Source of the DNA: Mesorhizobium ciceri biovar biserrulae WSM1271
GTDB taxonomy: Bacteria; Pseudomonadota; Alphaproteobacteria; Rhizobiales; Rhizobiaceae
Length of the DNA: 64,000 nt
Direction: 5' to 3'
Assembly: GCF_000185905.1 (NCBI RefSeq)
Contig: NC_014923.1
Location: 5,851,501-5,915,500 of the forward strand
The notes under the pieces are model-generated. The model did no database searches. It was not told the origin of the DNA and worked only from the letters and a program-made list of their open reading frames with translations. A program made the position numbers and the translations under genes. Shown here one piece after another: positions 1 to 9,116 of the stretch (position 1 is its first letter; every line of letters starts with the position of its first letter).

Positions 1-776
1 AGAAACTCCGAGAATTGGATGGTTGCGGCCTTGACCATTCGCACTTTCCGTCTTCTGAGCGCTTGGCGATGGGAAAACAGCTGTCCGACCACATCCTGGC
101 ATTGAATCCCCCGATAGCGACCAATGCAAGCTCGTGCCTTACCCGTTGGCAGCTCTGTACTATCACGAGAGCGGCAACAAAGACTCGGGCGATCGAGTTG
201 ATCGACCTGACACTGAAGTCGCAGGGCGGTCCGTAGCTTATCCGCGACGAAGATGAACAGCATTTGCTGCAGTTCCTGGCCTACTTCAAGGGTGAGAAGG
301 TTTGTTACGGCGCTGTGTGTGCGGCTCCAAACAATGGCCGATTCGACAGCTGGTATACCGTTTCCGGCTGACCATCAGGTTTATGTTAGGGACAGAATTG
401 GCCGGGCGGACAGCTCTTGATGCGAACGGCGCAAAGCCGCCCGGTCTGCGAGATCGCCTTGGCTGCTCTTTTGGACTTAGGTCCGAAGGACGGCGGTCTG
501 CTACGACGCCACCGCCTTTGGTTAAGCGGGGCATGAGCTGAGCTACGCGTTTGCCCGCTTCGAACCGGCTTCGCGCACCGGTGCCAGATGGCCCCCGGAA
601 CCTTAAAATCGACCGGCGACAACACCTTCACGCCGGCCGGATCATGCCTGGCGGACCGCCCGGATAATCCTGAGATCCTGGCCGACGTCGGCGCCGCTTG
701 GGTAGCTGCGATTGAAATCGTTTGGGCGCAGATGCAACGTGGGTCCTTATTCCACGCATCGTTTTACGTGCTCAGC
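1..776. other. Decayed intergenic sequence, no gene recognised
   Basis: Only short overlapping open frames occur on both strands, and none shows a family motif or a convincing ribosome binding site. It is probably degenerate island DNA. Confidence 0.4.
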
Positions 777-1110
777 TCAAAACGTCAGCTTGAAGCCGGC
801 CGACAGGGTGAAGGCATAGGAGTCCATGCCAGCGCTGTTGCTACCCTTGATGCTTAGCTCTCCGCCGGTCGCGATGCTGTAGTCCGGGTTCTAGCCTTTC
901 TTGGGAAAATATTGTCCAGATTGCCGGCCAGGAAGACGCTGGCGCGGCCGGTTATCTGATAGTCGATCTTGGCTGGCCGAGATGAACGGCACCGTGGAGA
1001 AGTCGTCGTCAAATCGCAGCCCGGGCCAATCGCCCCCCATTGATGGTCAACATCGCTTGCGTCGATGGTCAGGCCGCCGCGGAGCAGACCCGAGGGCGTC
1101 AAGTGCTGAG
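777..1110 (-). pseudogene. Remnant of an outer-membrane beta-barrel protein, 3' end
   Basis: Read leftward in changing frames, the segment gives alternating barrel-like strands such as YQITGRASVFLAGNLDN and ends at a TGA (777-779) after SYAFTLSAGFKLTF. A terminal aromatic residue on an amphipathic strand is the usual outer-membrane insertion signature of autotransporter or porin-type barrels. Frames break at least twice, so this is a relic. The exact family (autotransporter, TonB receptor or porin) cannot be told from what is left. Confidence 0.35.
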
Positions 1111-1227
1111 CGTCGTGGTTGCTTCCGCGCCAAGGAACACGCCGAAATAGCGCTGTTCGTAATCGATGCTGGCTTCGCCGTCCGGGAACTTGCCGCGTTT
1201 CTCGCGGAAGCCGAAGCCGTTCCCACT

Positions 1228-1266
1228 ATATATGTACGATCCCCTTAGGCATATATGTACGATCCC
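1228..1266. repeat. 16-bp tandem direct repeat with 7-bp spacer
   Basis: The sequence ATATATGTACGATCCC occurs at 1228-1243 and again at 1251-1266. It is AT-rich compared with its surroundings and lies inside decayed DNA. It may be a protein binding site or a footprint of an old insertion; no function is evident. Confidence 0.6.
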
Positions 1267-1757
1267 GTTAGTCGCTCCGCTTCATGTTCGTGTAATTGAC
1301 GCCGCCATGAAGGTTGAGAACCGTGGCACGCTGATCACGAAACCTCGGCCGCCTGCGCCGTCCAAATTGATGTAGCGGTCAAGGTGGGTGTCGGAGTGGA
1401 TTGACTGATCCGACCAATCCCGTTCGGCAGAGCTCGGCGCTTCCTTGAGCCAATCATAGCAGCGATTCATGGGGCCGCCTCCTCGGGATAGCCGTTGGTG
1501 ATCTCTCGTTGAACGACGGCGGCTCTCAGCGACCGTTCGAAGACGTTGTTTGTCGCGGCGACCATTCCTGGGCATTGGTGCAAAGACGTTGAACTCCGAT
1601 GCGATGTTCAGGACGGCTTAGTCATTGCCCTTTGCCCGGTGCGTTGCATAGCGCCGCGCGGGCCGCCCACTACCGCGTTGCCGGGCCATATTGAGATTTG
1701 GCCCGGCGCGAGAGGCGGCACTCGTGGCCAGAGAGGTTGCACCGGCGGCCAGCCCTG

Positions 1758-2462
1758 TCAAAATGCCGAAGTTGGTGATCCGGTAGGACGCCTATCCTTT
1801 TTCCGCTCGTTGGCGAGGTAGCGGTCCAAATAGTGAATGTTAGCCGCACCTGAAACCACTCGTTTGCCGACAACGACCGCCGGCCCGCCGTGGATGGACA
1901 GCTTCTTTGCGAGCGCGGAATGGTGCTTGACGGTGTTTACGATTCCGGGGTCCTTCATGTCCCGCTTGAGCCGCTCAACGTCGAGACCCTCGTCTCGTGC
2001 GATATCCAAAATGTCGGATCCGCTGAGCCGGAGGCCAGTAGCCATTAGGCCGTGATGGAACGCCTCAAATTTTCCCTGTTTGCTGGCGGCGAGCACCGCC
2101 CGTGCGGCAAATTTGGAACCCGGTCTCGTGCTCGAATAAGGTATGTAGTAAACCTTCAGCTCGGGATCACGCTTGAGGGCTTGCTGGATCGTACGGTCTA
2201 CCGCGCGGCGCTGCGGGTCGTTGCAGTCCAAAAATACGGCGATATGGTGGTCGCCATTCGGGTTGCCTGCAGTTGGCGCAGCGGGGTCGTTGAAGAGTGC
2301 GTCGTGCCGGTCTGAAATGACCTTCTCCCTATCCTTGCGGAGCTGGCTATTGTATTCGTGCTGGAGCACGTAGTGTGTGACAGTTGGACCATATTTCGCC
2401 AGCACGGAAAGCAGCAGCAGTAGGGCTGAAAGGGCGATCCGGCCGGCTTTTAGATTAATCAT
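1758..2462 (-). CDS. DsbA-like thioredoxin-fold protein without the CxxC active site
   Basis: The N-terminus has a hydrophobic stretch (about residues 6-25) that would anchor or export the protein, followed by a DsbA/BdbD-like thioredoxin fold: beta strand and active-site loop at FLDCNDPQRRAVD, FAARAVLAASKQGKFEAFH in the helical insert, and GGPAVVVGKRVVSGA in the cis-proline loop. Relatives carry D-x-x-C-P-x-C-R here. In this protein both catalytic cysteines are replaced (D and R) and a lone cysteine sits two positions earlier, so it should not act as an ordinary thiol oxidase. ATG at 2462 is preferred over the upstream in-frame TTG at 2474 because GGAA lies 8 nt before it. Neighbours are decayed, so a partner is unknown. 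It could be a redox-dead binding protein or a gene beginning to decay, but the frame is intact. Confidence 0.7.
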   Translation of the reverse strand: MINLKAGRIALSALLLLLSVLAKYGPTVTHYVLQHEYNSQLRKDREKVISDRHDALFNDPAAPTAGNPNGDHHIAVFLDCNDPQRRAVDRTIQQALKRDPELKVYYIPYSSTRPGSKFAARAVLAASKQGKFEAFHHGLMATGLRLSGSDILDIARDEGLDVERLKRDMKDPGIVNTVKHHSALAKKLSIHGGPAVVVGKRVVSGAANIHYLDRYLANERKKDRRPTGSPTSAF

Positions 2463-2663
2463 GGGGAGTTCCAATTAACGGTGAATGGCAGGGCAGTAAC
2501 AGCCGGCTTGTGACACCCGGACCTGACAGCAGCCTGACAACCTCAGGGCATTTGCGTCACGCGGCGTTGAGCGTAGCGTCACGTTCAGAAAGACTCCGCC
2601 CTCGAACTGTCGCCCGGCCCCCCTGATGCCACTACGCTCGTCGAAGACGGCAAGGATCTTGGC

Positions 2664-3199
2664 CGCGGCTGTACGCGAACTTACGATGGTGGCCACGCGG
2701 TCGATTGGGCCAAGGTCCTGTCCGAAGCGCGGTTTCGCGAGCCCAGCGCTGGCCACGCGGTCGGCGATCCTTCTGTCGTGAATTTTACTCATGCTGCCGG
2801 CGAGCGCCGCCATGCCCCGGTGACGCCGACGATATCACCTTAAGCGGCAAGCGCTTCCCGTAAACTGGCGTTCGATGTCGGACAATGTCGGATCGGCAGC
2901 ATAGCAGAATCCGATTACTCACGTTGCCGAGACGAGTTTCTTGCTTGGCACGGCATGTGCGCGATCCCGCAAACGCCTCACAGACTAAAGAGAAGTCATC
3001 CGGTGATCACCCACCAAAGAATGCCCTCACATTGATTCACTCAAGATGACGCTCGCGTCAGGCCTCGCAAAATACTGATGGCTCAGCTGGCCCTGCGCTG
3101 CCCACGCATCCATTTTGTCCCGCAAGGGCGTCGAGGACGCAGCATCGGCAAAATGAGGGGCAACTCCTTCGCCTCGAACTTTGCACATCGCCCGGTAAC
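2664..3199. repeat. Long direct repeat, copy 1
   Basis: About 0.53 kb here is nearly identical to 3922-4452, apart from scattered substitutions and a few small indels. The repeat contains a sigma-54 promoter and a short start region (GTG ATC ACC in this copy) but no long gene. Both copies lie in the same orientation about 1.26 kb apart. Confidence 0.85.
2886..2960 (+). promoter_or_regulatory. Sigma-54 promoter with degenerate NifA site (repeat copy 1)
   Basis: The -24/-12 element TTGGCACGGCATGTGC (2945-2960) has the invariant GG-N10-GC spacing. Upstream at 2886-2901 is TGT-N10-GCA, one mismatch from the NifA activator TGT-N10-ACA. The second repeat copy has the perfect activator site, so this copy has probably lost it by mutation. 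Confidence 0.55.
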
Positions 3200-3921
3200 T
3201 ACAAGCTAGGCGGTCGATGAACCTTCGGTCTGGCGCTCCGGTTGTGGCGGCCAGCGATGACATCAAGGCGACGAATTTTCTGCTCGACAAAGGCGTGGTC
3301 CTAGTCCCCGATCACCGCGCGCCAACTATCACCCATATGGTGCGGTACAAGATCGGCAGCGCCGACGAGCCCGCCCGGGAAATTCGGCGATCGGGCATTT
3401 CCTTGAGCATCTGATTGGCGGTATCAATCATGCCGCCGGCGAGTTGGACCGCCCGGCGGTCGATATCGGCGGCTCGCAGCACGCTTCCAGCTCTCACGCC
3501 TGTACCGCCGCGCGGTGTTGCAGCTCGGCGCGCCACATGGCGATGGCGACGGGCCGTGCGCAATGTAATGACATTCGACCGGTTCTGACCCGCTCGGGAG
3601 AGCATGGCATTCAAGATGAACTCGCTGGCATTGTCGCTGGCGATGACCCGGCCCAATTCCCGGGCAGTCAACTGCCCTCGACCGTGCCGATTAGCGCGCC
3701 TTTGCCATGCCGGCGCATTAGCGTGGCCGACCTTACTTCGGCGTGACGCGAGCAATTTCTGCACCAGACGCGCAAGGTATGCCACTCCCTCAAACCGCTC
3801 AGCGGCACCTCTAGTCTATAGTCTAGGCCGGCATGTATGCTGCTCCCATCGCGACGGCGTGCGGCAACTCTTCTGGATCTTGACCCTGTCGGCGAGATTA
3901 TCCGACCGAGGCCAAAAACCT
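3200..3921. other. Decayed DNA between the long repeats
   Basis: Open frames on the minus strand (about 3312-3785) include a stretch ASDNASEFILNAM that resembles a transposase DDE strand, but no other transposase motif follows in frame. No gene is called. Confidence 0.3.
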
Positions 3922-4452
3922 CGCGGCTGTACGCGAACTTAGGATGGTGGCGACGCGGTCGATTGGCCAAGGTCCTGTCCGAAGCGCGGTGTTGCAGGCC
4001 CAGCGCTAGCCACGCGGTCGGCGATCCTTCTGTCGTGAATATTACTCATGCTGCCGGCGAGCGCCGCCATGCCCCGGTGGCGCCGACGATACCTTAAGCG
4101 GCAAGCGCTTCCCTTAACTGGCGTTCGATGTCGGACAATGTCGGATCGGCAACATAGCAGAGTCCGATTACTCACGTTGCCGAGACGAGTTTCTTGTTTG
4201 GCACGGCATGTGCGATCCCGCAAACGCCTCACAGACTAAAGAGAAAGTCATCCGATGATCACCCACCAAAGAATGCGCTCACATTGATTCACTCAAGATG
4301 ACGCTCGCGTCAGGCCTCGCAAAATACTGATGGCTCAGCTGGCCCTGCGCTGCCCACGCATCCATTTTGTCCCGCAAGGGCGTCGAGGACGCAGCATCGG
4401 CGAAATGTGGGGCAACTCACTTCGCCTCGAACTTTGCCCATCGCCCGGTAAC
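3922..4452. repeat. Long direct repeat, copy 2
   Basis: Second copy of the 0.53-kb repeat at 2664-3199. It keeps a perfect NifA activator site and sigma-54 promoter, followed by a conserved 10-codon frame (ATG at 4255, peptide MITHQRMRSH, stop at 4285-4287). Weak similarity to the first copy continues past the end with indels. Confidence 0.85.
4139..4213 (+). promoter_or_regulatory. NifA activator site and sigma-54 promoter (repeat copy 2)
   Basis: Perfect TGT-N10-ACA at 4139-4154 and TTGGCACGGCATGTGC at 4198-4213, with GG-N10-GC spacing. The arrangement is that of NifA-dependent nitrogen-fixation promoters. The start region that follows (GAAAGTCATCCG then ATGATCAC at 4255) resembles the one upstream of the prolyl oligopeptidase peptide at 17244, but the frame stops after 10 codons. 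Confidence 0.7.
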
Positions 4453-4621
4453 GTGGACCTTCGGTCTGGCTGGGTGCACAAGGCCACATTTTGCGACGGC
4501 GCTGACCTTCGCGACCACCGCTTCGGTTCTGGCGGTCACCAATGACAGAGCCGGTCGATCGCAGCCCGGACCCAGCTCTCCGGAATGAGCGTCAACGAGC
4601 GCGACTCTGCGGCAGGCAAAA

Positions 4622-4706
4622 TGTCAGGTTCACTACAAACTATATCTGAGCACCGTCGAAGCAAACGGCGCTTATTGGGCGCCGAGGTGTTGGCACGGCC
4701 TTTGCA
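4622..4706 (+). promoter_or_regulatory. NifA activator site and sigma-54 promoter for a small membrane peptide
   Basis: TGT-N10-ACA at 4622-4637 and a consensus -24/-12 element TTGGCACGGCCTTTGCA at 4690-4706. Transcription would start near 4717 and run into the 31-codon gene at 4829. Of the NifA-type promoters in the window, this one best matches the consensus TGGCACG-N4-TTGCA. Confidence 0.8.
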
Positions 4707-4828
4707 AATTGGAGGTGGCAACATCGAGCGAGGTGTTTCCCCTTGTTGCCGGACAGCGAAGTCAAAGCTTCGGAAGGTTTCAGCGGGAAGGAACTCAAAG
4801 GATAATTGCGTTCTCTCTGCCGGAAAGG

Positions 4829-4924
4829 ATGAAGAGAACGAGCACGGAAGCATACGCGGTTGGTTACGTTGGCGTAATTTACTGCATAATTTTTCTTGTC
4901 TTTTGGTTACCCATCTCTCGATGA
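4829..4924 (+). CDS. 31-residue single-pass membrane peptide under a NifA-type promoter
   Basis: The ATG at 4829 opens a 31-residue peptide with a polar, positively charged start (MKRTSTEAYA) and one transmembrane segment (about residues 11-28, VGYVGVIYCIIFLVFWLP). An in-frame start further upstream (TTG at 4709) would precede the likely sigma-54 transcription start, which is why the short form is chosen. A purine-rich GGAAAGG directly abuts the ATG, so the ribosome binding site spacing is poor. The leader from promoter to ATG is about 110 nt. Size and topology recall small subunits or regulators of membrane complexes (CcoQ- or CydX-like), but there is no sequence match I recognise. Expression in nitrogen-fixing cells is an inference from the promoter. 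Confidence 0.5.
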   Translation: MKRTSTEAYAVGYVGVIYCIIFLVFWLPISR

Positions 4925-4945
4925 GCATAAGCAGAAGAGAAAACA

Positions 4946-5206
4946 ATGAGTGCTGAAGGTAAAAAGAAACGCGGTGTATCTGGCCTCTCAAATGCGCGGA
5001 ATATTGCATTCCGCTATGGTGGTAGGCCTTCAAACTACAGCTTGGCGATAGGGCACACGTCTCATCCGCGTCTGGGCGGTTCGCTGTTCCTCAACGCTAT
5101 GATCCTGGGGCAAATGCTGCCAGGATTTAACCCAAGTGAACGTATGTTGAAGGCTGCCGACGCTTGTATTGAGGTATGCCCCGCTCTTGGTGCGCCTTTC
5201 CATTGA
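4946..5206 (+). CDS. Hypothetical 86-residue basic protein downstream of the membrane peptide
   Basis: It starts 21 nt after the membrane peptide and could share its NifA-type transcript. The N-terminus is lysine-rich (SAEGKKKRG), and no domain is recognised. The ribosome binding site is weak (AGAAGAG). The 3' part runs up to the tail of a decayed ParB-like gene on the other strand, so the C-terminal residues may be chance coding. Treat as a possible gene only. Confidence 0.3.
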   Translation: MSAEGKKKRGVSGLSNARNIAFRYGGRPSNYSLAIGHTSHPRLGGSLFLNAMILGQMLPGFNPSERMLKAADACIEVCPALGAPFH

Positions 5207-5214
5207 AAGAAGCC

Positions 5215-5978
5215 GAGAAACCGCAAATGACTTGGCAGATGGTATGAACCCAATTGTAGGCGGGCTGTGCCGCCTTCGTCTGCGGCATCGTCTTGTACTC
5301 CCAGGAATGGAACAGTGATTGGCGTCCATAACAACAACATCGGACCGTCCGGCGTCGAGATAGCCTGCCTGGCGCCTGGCAATCGCCGTATCGACGTCGG
5401 CGGTGAAATAGCTCTCCTCGCCAAAGAGATCGAGGAGGATCTGGCGGGGATAGATCGCAAACAGCGCGAACTTCGGTGGCATCAACTGTCCCGATCAGCC
5501 ATGCCTCCATTCGGCCCGCGGCGCGGCGCGTAGGTTGTTGAACAGCGACAGCCATTCCTTCTACCCGTCCTTGGTCGCTAGCGTCAAATAGCGCGCTCTC
5601 TCGGCCCCGATCTCGCGGCGGTAGGTATTGCCGATTGCGCCACGGCGGCGCCTGCCTTGGACAACTGGGCGAACCCGTTGCGCGACTTCACCCGATGTTC
5701 TCGATTAGCGAGGGTGAGAGAGCGGCCACATCGTCGCCGGTTCATGATGGCGCGCAGGTCTTCCCGGCTTGCGCTCATCGGCGATTTGTCTTTGCGGCGT
5801 AGTGGCGCGACGATGTCGAAAGGGTCTGGACTGCCGTTTTTCGGACCAATAGCGGCTGGAGGATGCTGCGCCGGCGGATGGACGGCACGTCATCGGATAT
5901 GTCCGGCGCCCGCTTGCCGTCTCGCACGTCGAAAGGTGACAAGGTGAGCTCGCCAACGCCAATACGAGCGAGTTGCAT
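5215..5978 (-). pseudogene. Broken ParB/RepB-like plasmid partition gene
   Basis: Leftward reading across several frames gives the order of a large-plasmid ParB-family protein: a start at ATG 5978 with MQLARIGVGELTLSPFDV, then RAPDISDDVPSIRRR-ILQPLLV (ParB nuclease-like domain), a GRRRYFAAKT-like block that has lost frame, then FPRQILLDLFGEESYF and ARRQAGYLDAGRSDVVVM in the C-terminal region, and FHSWEY near the end. At least three frameshifts and internal deletions make it non-functional. Intact relatives act with other plasmid maintenance genes in rhizobial megaplasmids, so this may be a trace of plasmid DNA in the region. Confidence 0.6.
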
Positions 5979-6372
5979 GTGATGGACTCCGGCTCCGTCC
6001 GAACCTCTGCCAGACCGCCGAGGGAGCCGGTTGCGCCAAGTAGCGCAGGTTATCCGTCCGGCCACTGAGGGATGCCGAGACTGCTGATGGCTTCGGCTTC
6101 CAAGATGTGACCTTCACTGTGGGCCCCTGCGGCGTAGACGCAGAGCGGAAAACCGCCACGAAATACCTGCGCTTGGGCAAGCCCATATCGACTGTTCGGT
6201 TTGTCTCCTAATGAGACCACCAACCAAACTAAAAGCCTTGAGCAATTCGCCCTTTCAAATTCGGGGATGGTCTACTAGCCGTCTGGCGGAGGCCCTATAA
6301 GGAACCCGCAGGTGCGGAATAGACATCGACGCCGCTCGACAACTCATCCGCCGCGTTTAAGAGGAACCCGGT
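5979..6372. other. Leader region of the dehydrogenase gene
   Basis: No gene is recognised. The ribosome binding site AAGAGGAA (6358-6365) for the next gene is at its right end. No clear sigma-70 or sigma-54 promoter was identified. Confidence 0.4.
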
Positions 6373-7848
6373 ATGCCCCTATGCCTACCGATGATCCGCC
6401 ACCTGAAATCCCCGGACCTGTTTGGCGCCATCGATCGCTTGCCGGCGCTTGGCACACCGGTTAGCGAGCGCACATTCGAAGTCATCAATCCATCGAGCGG
6501 CGAAGTGCTGGCGGTGCTTCCCGACATGGGTGTGGAAGAAACGCGCGCTGCGATCGACAAGGCTTACCTGGCGCAGCCAGAATGGGCGGGGCTGACCGCC
6601 CGAGAACGCAGTGACGCTTTGTGGCGATGGCATCAGCTGATCATTGACCACACCGACGATCTTGCCGCGATACTCACTGCAGAGATGGGCAAGCCCATTG
6701 CCGAAGCCAGGTCCGAGGTTTCGCACGCCGCCGCGTATCTGCAATGGTACGCCGAAGAGGCCAATCGCACTTATGGCGAGACGATCCCCGCGCCGTCGAC
6801 AGACCGTCGCATGCTGGTGATCAAGCAGCCCATCGGTGTGGTCGGCACGATTACGCCTTGGAATTTCCCGGCGTCGATGGTGGCGCGAAAGATCTCGCCG
6901 GCGCTGGCGGCGGGCTGCGCGATCGTGCTTAAGCCTGCTGAACAGACGCCGCTTGTGGCAGGTGCAATGTTCGCCCTCGCGCACCAGGCCGGCTTTCCCG
7001 AAGGCGTCGTCAACCTAGTTTATGCATCTGAAGGTGATGACGTCGGACGCGAGCTTTGCTCTAACCCCAAGGTTCGAAAGATCAGCTTCACAGGCTCGAC
7101 CGAGGTTGGCCGGCTGCTCATGCGCCAGTGTTCGGACCAGATCAAGAAGGTCAGTCTCGAGCTCGGCGGCAACGCGCCTTTCATCGTCTTCGACGACGCT
7201 GACATCGACGCTGCGGTTGACGGCGCGATCCAGGCGAAGTTCCGCAACGCCGGCCAGACTTGCGTTTCAGCGAACCGGCTTTACGTCCAATCGAGCGTTC
7301 ACGATGAGTTCGTCGAAAAGTTCGTGGAGAAAGCCCGGTCCTTGTCGGTCGGCGACGGCTTCGCTCCGGCAGTGGACGTCGGACCGCTCATCGACTTGCA
7401 TGCTTTGGCCAAGATCGAGTCCCACATCGCAGATGCCGTTGCCAAGGGTGGGACAATTCGATGCGGGGGCGAACGTATTGGCAAGGATGGGACCTTCTTC
7501 AAACCGACAGTCCTCACTGAAATTTCCAGCAGCATGGCGGTTGCGCAAGAGGAGACTTTCGGGCCGCTGGCTCCGATCATTCGCTTCCACGATGCGGATC
7601 AGGTAGTGCGTGAGGCCAACGACACGATCTACGGCCTCGCCGCCTATTTCTATGCCTCCAATCTGAAGCGTGTCTGGCGCGTTGCCGAGGCGTTGGAATA
7701 CGGCATGGTTGGCATCAACACGGGGCGTATGTCTTCGGAAGCGGCGCCCTTTGGCGGCATCAAGCAGTCCGGCATTGGGCGAGAGGGTTCCCGCCACGGG
7801 CTCGAAGATTACCTCGAAATGAAATACCTCTGCATGGGCGGCATCTGA
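6373..7848 (+). CDS. gabD: NAD(P)-dependent succinate-semialdehyde dehydrogenase family protein
   Basis: A full-length 491-residue aldehyde dehydrogenase. It shows the cofactor region GTITPWNFPASMVARK, the glycine motif FTGSTEVGR, the general-base glutamate in LELGGNAPF and the catalytic cysteine in RNAGQTCVSANR. The overall pattern (LFGAIDRLP start, EEANRTYGE, GGIKQSGIGREGSRHGLEDY end) is that of GabD, which oxidises succinate semialdehyde to succinate at the end of the GABA shunt. The start is fixed by AAGAGGAA about 7 nt upstream. It stands alone, with no GABA transaminase beside it, although a class III aminotransferase lies at 23.6 kb. Close aldehyde substrates such as glutarate semialdehyde cannot be excluded. 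Confidence 0.85.
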   Translation: MPLCLPMIRHLKSPDLFGAIDRLPALGTPVSERTFEVINPSSGEVLAVLPDMGVEETRAAIDKAYLAQPEWAGLTARERSDALWRWHQLIIDHTDDLAAILTAEMGKPIAEARSEVSHAAAYLQWYAEEANRTYGETIPAPSTDRRMLVIKQPIGVVGTITPWNFPASMVARKISPALAAGCAIVLKPAEQTPLVAGAMFALAHQAGFPEGVVNLVYASEGDDVGRELCSNPKVRKISFTGSTEVGRLLMRQCSDQIKKVSLELGGNAPFIVFDDADIDAAVDGAIQAKFRNAGQTCVSANRLYVQSSVHDEFVEKFVEKARSLSVGDGFAPAVDVGPLIDLHALAKIESHIADAVAKGGTIRCGGERIGKDGTFFKPTVLTEISSSMAVAQEETFGPLAPIIRFHDADQVVREANDTIYGLAAYFYASNLKRVWRVAEALEYGMVGINTGRMSSEAAPFGGIKQSGIGREGSRHGLEDYLEMKYLCMGGI

Positions 7849-8351
7849 TCTCTATGGGATGGGCCGCCTCAGGCGCAGAATGAACCAAAGGGATGATCGA
7901 ACGCTTTGGCGAACCTTCTTCCGGCTGGTTTCGGGTCGTTCACCGCGCCCCTGGCCTGCGCGCCTTAAGTGAGATCTAGACGCCGCGCTACGTGAACCGC
8001 CTCTACAGCGACGAGGCAAGGTGCCACAAGCGGACGGCAGGTTGCTCATCCTGATCCAAGCGCGGCACGTCTCGCCAGGCTAGTGGTTCGCTGGGAACTA
8101 GAGACGCGTTGTCCATCAGCTGCGTTGACGCAGCGAATGTCGGCAGCCGACGGCGCAGGGCGTCGGCACGGCGAGCGGTGCGCCCGACACGTTTACGCCG
8201 CAACCTCCTTATTGCCGCACGGCCAACTGGGCGCCCTTCGCGCATCGCTCTCAATCGGTACAGTCGCCGGCATTCTCGCCTGGAGAAGATTCAGTGACAC
8301 AAGCCGTGCTCAGGCCGTGCATGCACGAAAGACATCGAGGGTTGATATCCA
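7849..8351. other. Non-coding stretch
   Basis: No motif-bearing frame, repeat or promoter was seen. It may hold the promoter of the phosphatase gene that follows. Confidence 0.35.
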
Positions 8352-9116
8352 ATGATTACAGCGCATCTGCTCGACATGGACGGAGTCCTGGTCCGCGGCG
8401 GCCAACCGATTGCTGGCTCGGTCGGCTATGTGGCCGGGCTAATCGCCACGGGTGAGCCGTTTCAGATCTTCACCAACAACTCGCGCTTCACACCCGAAGA
8501 TCATGCCGAGCGTCTAAGAGCGGTTGGCTTCGCCGTGCAGCCAGAGCACATCTACACATCGGCGCTCGCCACTGCGCGGTTCATGGAACTGCAAAAGCCC
8601 GGATCATCTGCCTATGTCATCGGCGACCACGGTCTGGTTGAGGCTCTGCGGCAGGCAGGCTGCCGGATAACGGAGTTTTCGCCCGAGTTCGTGGTCCTCG
8701 GGGATACAATTTCGTACCACTATGAGCAGATCGCAACTGGTGCCGAGCTTGTGGCGAAGGGAGCGCGTTTTCTCGCCACCAAACCGGATGCGACTGGCCC
8801 GACCGAACGAGGCTTCCATCCGGCGTGCGGGGCAGTCGCAGCACTAATCGAGAAGGCCACCGGCCGTCAGCCCTATTTCGTCGGGAAGCCGAACCCGTTC
8901 ATGATGCGCAATGCGCTCGACCGGCTGGGAGTGCGAGCTGTCGATACCATCATGGTCGGGGACCGCATGGATACCGACGTGCTCGCAGGGCTGGAATCGG
9001 GCCTGAAAACAGCCCTTGTGCTTACTGGGGTGACCAAACTGGCTGACATAGAGCGGTTTCCATTCAGACCGGATTACGTGGTCGATTGCCTTGCGGATCT
9101 GGGCCAGATCATCTGA
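8352..9116 (+). CDS. HAD-IIA (NagD-like) phosphatase
   Basis: 254 residues carrying the HAD motifs in order: DMDGVLVRGG near residue 8 (motif I), FTNNSR near 40 (motif II), GKPNPFMMR near 177 (motif III lysine) and MVGDRMDTDVLAG near 200 (motif IV). Between motifs II and III is the large type IIA cap domain. Such enzymes remove phosphate from small metabolites (nucleotides, sugar phosphates, p-nitrophenyl phosphate); the natural substrate here is unknown. The ribosome binding site is weak (GAGGG). It could be co-transcribed with the dehydrogenase, but the 0.5-kb gap makes that unlikely. Confidence 0.85.
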   Translation: MITAHLLDMDGVLVRGGQPIAGSVGYVAGLIATGEPFQIFTNNSRFTPEDHAERLRAVGFAVQPEHIYTSALATARFMELQKPGSSAYVIGDHGLVEALRQAGCRITEFSPEFVVLGDTISYHYEQIATGAELVAKGARFLATKPDATGPTERGFHPACGAVAALIEKATGRQPYFVGKPNPFMMRNALDRLGVRAVDTIMVGDRMDTDVLAGLESGLKTALVLTGVTKLADIERFPFRPDYVVDCLADLGQII

